In this document: positions 6,396 through 6,559 of the stretch, one piece after another
Layout: every line of letters begins with the position of its first letter
How positions within the stretch are numbered: position 1 is the first letter of the stretch
Assembly: GCA_003157895.1 (NCBI GenBank)
Contig: PMKW01000054.1
Span: 1,521 to 8,079 of the forward strand
DNA length: 6,559 nucleotides
Direction: 5' to 3'
From: Methanoregula sp.
Lineage (GTDB): Archaea; Halobacteriota; Methanomicrobia; Methanomicrobiales; Methanospirillaceae
Notes under the pieces: model-generated
The model's input: the letters and a program-made list of their open reading frames with translations, nothing else
Told to the model about the DNA's origin: nothing
Databases searched by the model: none
Made by a program: the position numbers and the translations under genes

Positions 6396-6438
6396 ATTTC
6401 CGGTAAAACATACCATCAGCCTCCCGCTCATGAGGTCA

Positions 6439-6559
6439 CCGGATCCTATAACACCCCGGACACCGCCGATCCCAAAACAGGCCTTCTTTTCAGATCCTGT
6501 GCTCCAGGAGCACCCGGAAGGACTTTCGCTGCCCAATTGCGTGTATTAGCCCGGATTTT
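6439..6559 (+). repeat. 121-bp direct repeat, copy 2 (reaches the window edge)
   Basis: Same orientation as 3903-4023, offset exactly 2536 bp, six substitutions and no indels. The hairpin equivalent is GTGCT-CCAGG-AGCAC (6499-6513). The identity runs to the last base of the window, so the right boundary is unknown on this copy; copy 1 continues at 4024 with GTGTCACGAC. A plus-strand frame 6355-6549 stays open through this copy but is broken by a stop in copy 1, so I do not call a gene. Confidence 0.85.

Larger units (their letters stand above)
6118..6438. other. Intergenic region upstream of the cupin gene
   Basis: AT-rich in its right half. It should contain the cupin promoter on the minus strand; GTTTATCCAC near 6188-6197 or the A-rich stretch near 6149 are candidates, neither decisive. 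A 41-codon minus-strand frame (6133-6258) ends just before the cupin ribosome-binding site but has no recognisable sequence. A T7 run (6346-6352) and a palindrome (6384-6395) precede the second direct repeat. Confidence 0.45.

Noticed and set aside
6355..6549. 64-residue plus-strand frame through repeat copy 2
   Set aside because: The same frame is interrupted by TAG in copy 1 and most differences between copies are non-synonymous, so coding is unlikely.

Overview
The window reads like a chromosomal segment of a methanogenic archaeon, most likely of the Methanomicrobiales (Methanoregula-like). This rests on moderately GC-rich coding sequence, archaeal-style GGAG / AGGTG ribosome-binding sites, oligo-T stops, AT-rich gaps, and my general recollection of these genomes. 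The lineage is inference; no marker gene is present to prove it.

Left part (1-3816, + strand): the 3' nine-tenths or so of kdpB, the P-type ATPase subunit of the KdpFABC high-affinity potassium pump, is followed after 6 bases by kdpD. The KdpD here keeps the N-terminal ATP-binding KdpD domain, the USP-like domain, four membrane helices and a GAF domain. It ends at residue 655, exactly where the histidine kinase module should begin. Neither kdpC nor kdpE appears next to them. The pair should be co-transcribed and probably stops at an oligo-T stretch about 40 bases after kdpD.

Middle (3817-4875): an intergenic region carries one copy of a 121-bp non-coding direct repeat (3903-4023), then a cluster of inverted repeats ending in T7 (4067-4139). 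A small minus-strand hypothetical gene with a Pro/Gly/Ser-rich tail lies at 4190-4558. Next comes a two-sided terminator-like region (4791-4846).

Right part (4876-6559): a minus-strand gene encodes a 413-residue protein. Its last ~130 residues are a well-preserved single cupin domain. Its first ~280 residues are His-rich and contain five back-to-back repeats of exactly 44 residues. Upstream of it is an AT-rich gap with a palindrome, then the second copy of the 121-bp repeat (6439-6559), which runs to the window edge.

The two direct repeats are in the same orientation, 2536 bp apart, with six substitutions and no indels. They bracket the hypothetical gene and the repeat-cupin gene as a possible module placed downstream of kdpBD. 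The most unusual items are the kinase-less KdpD, the 44-residue repeat array fused to a cupin, and the flanking direct repeats.
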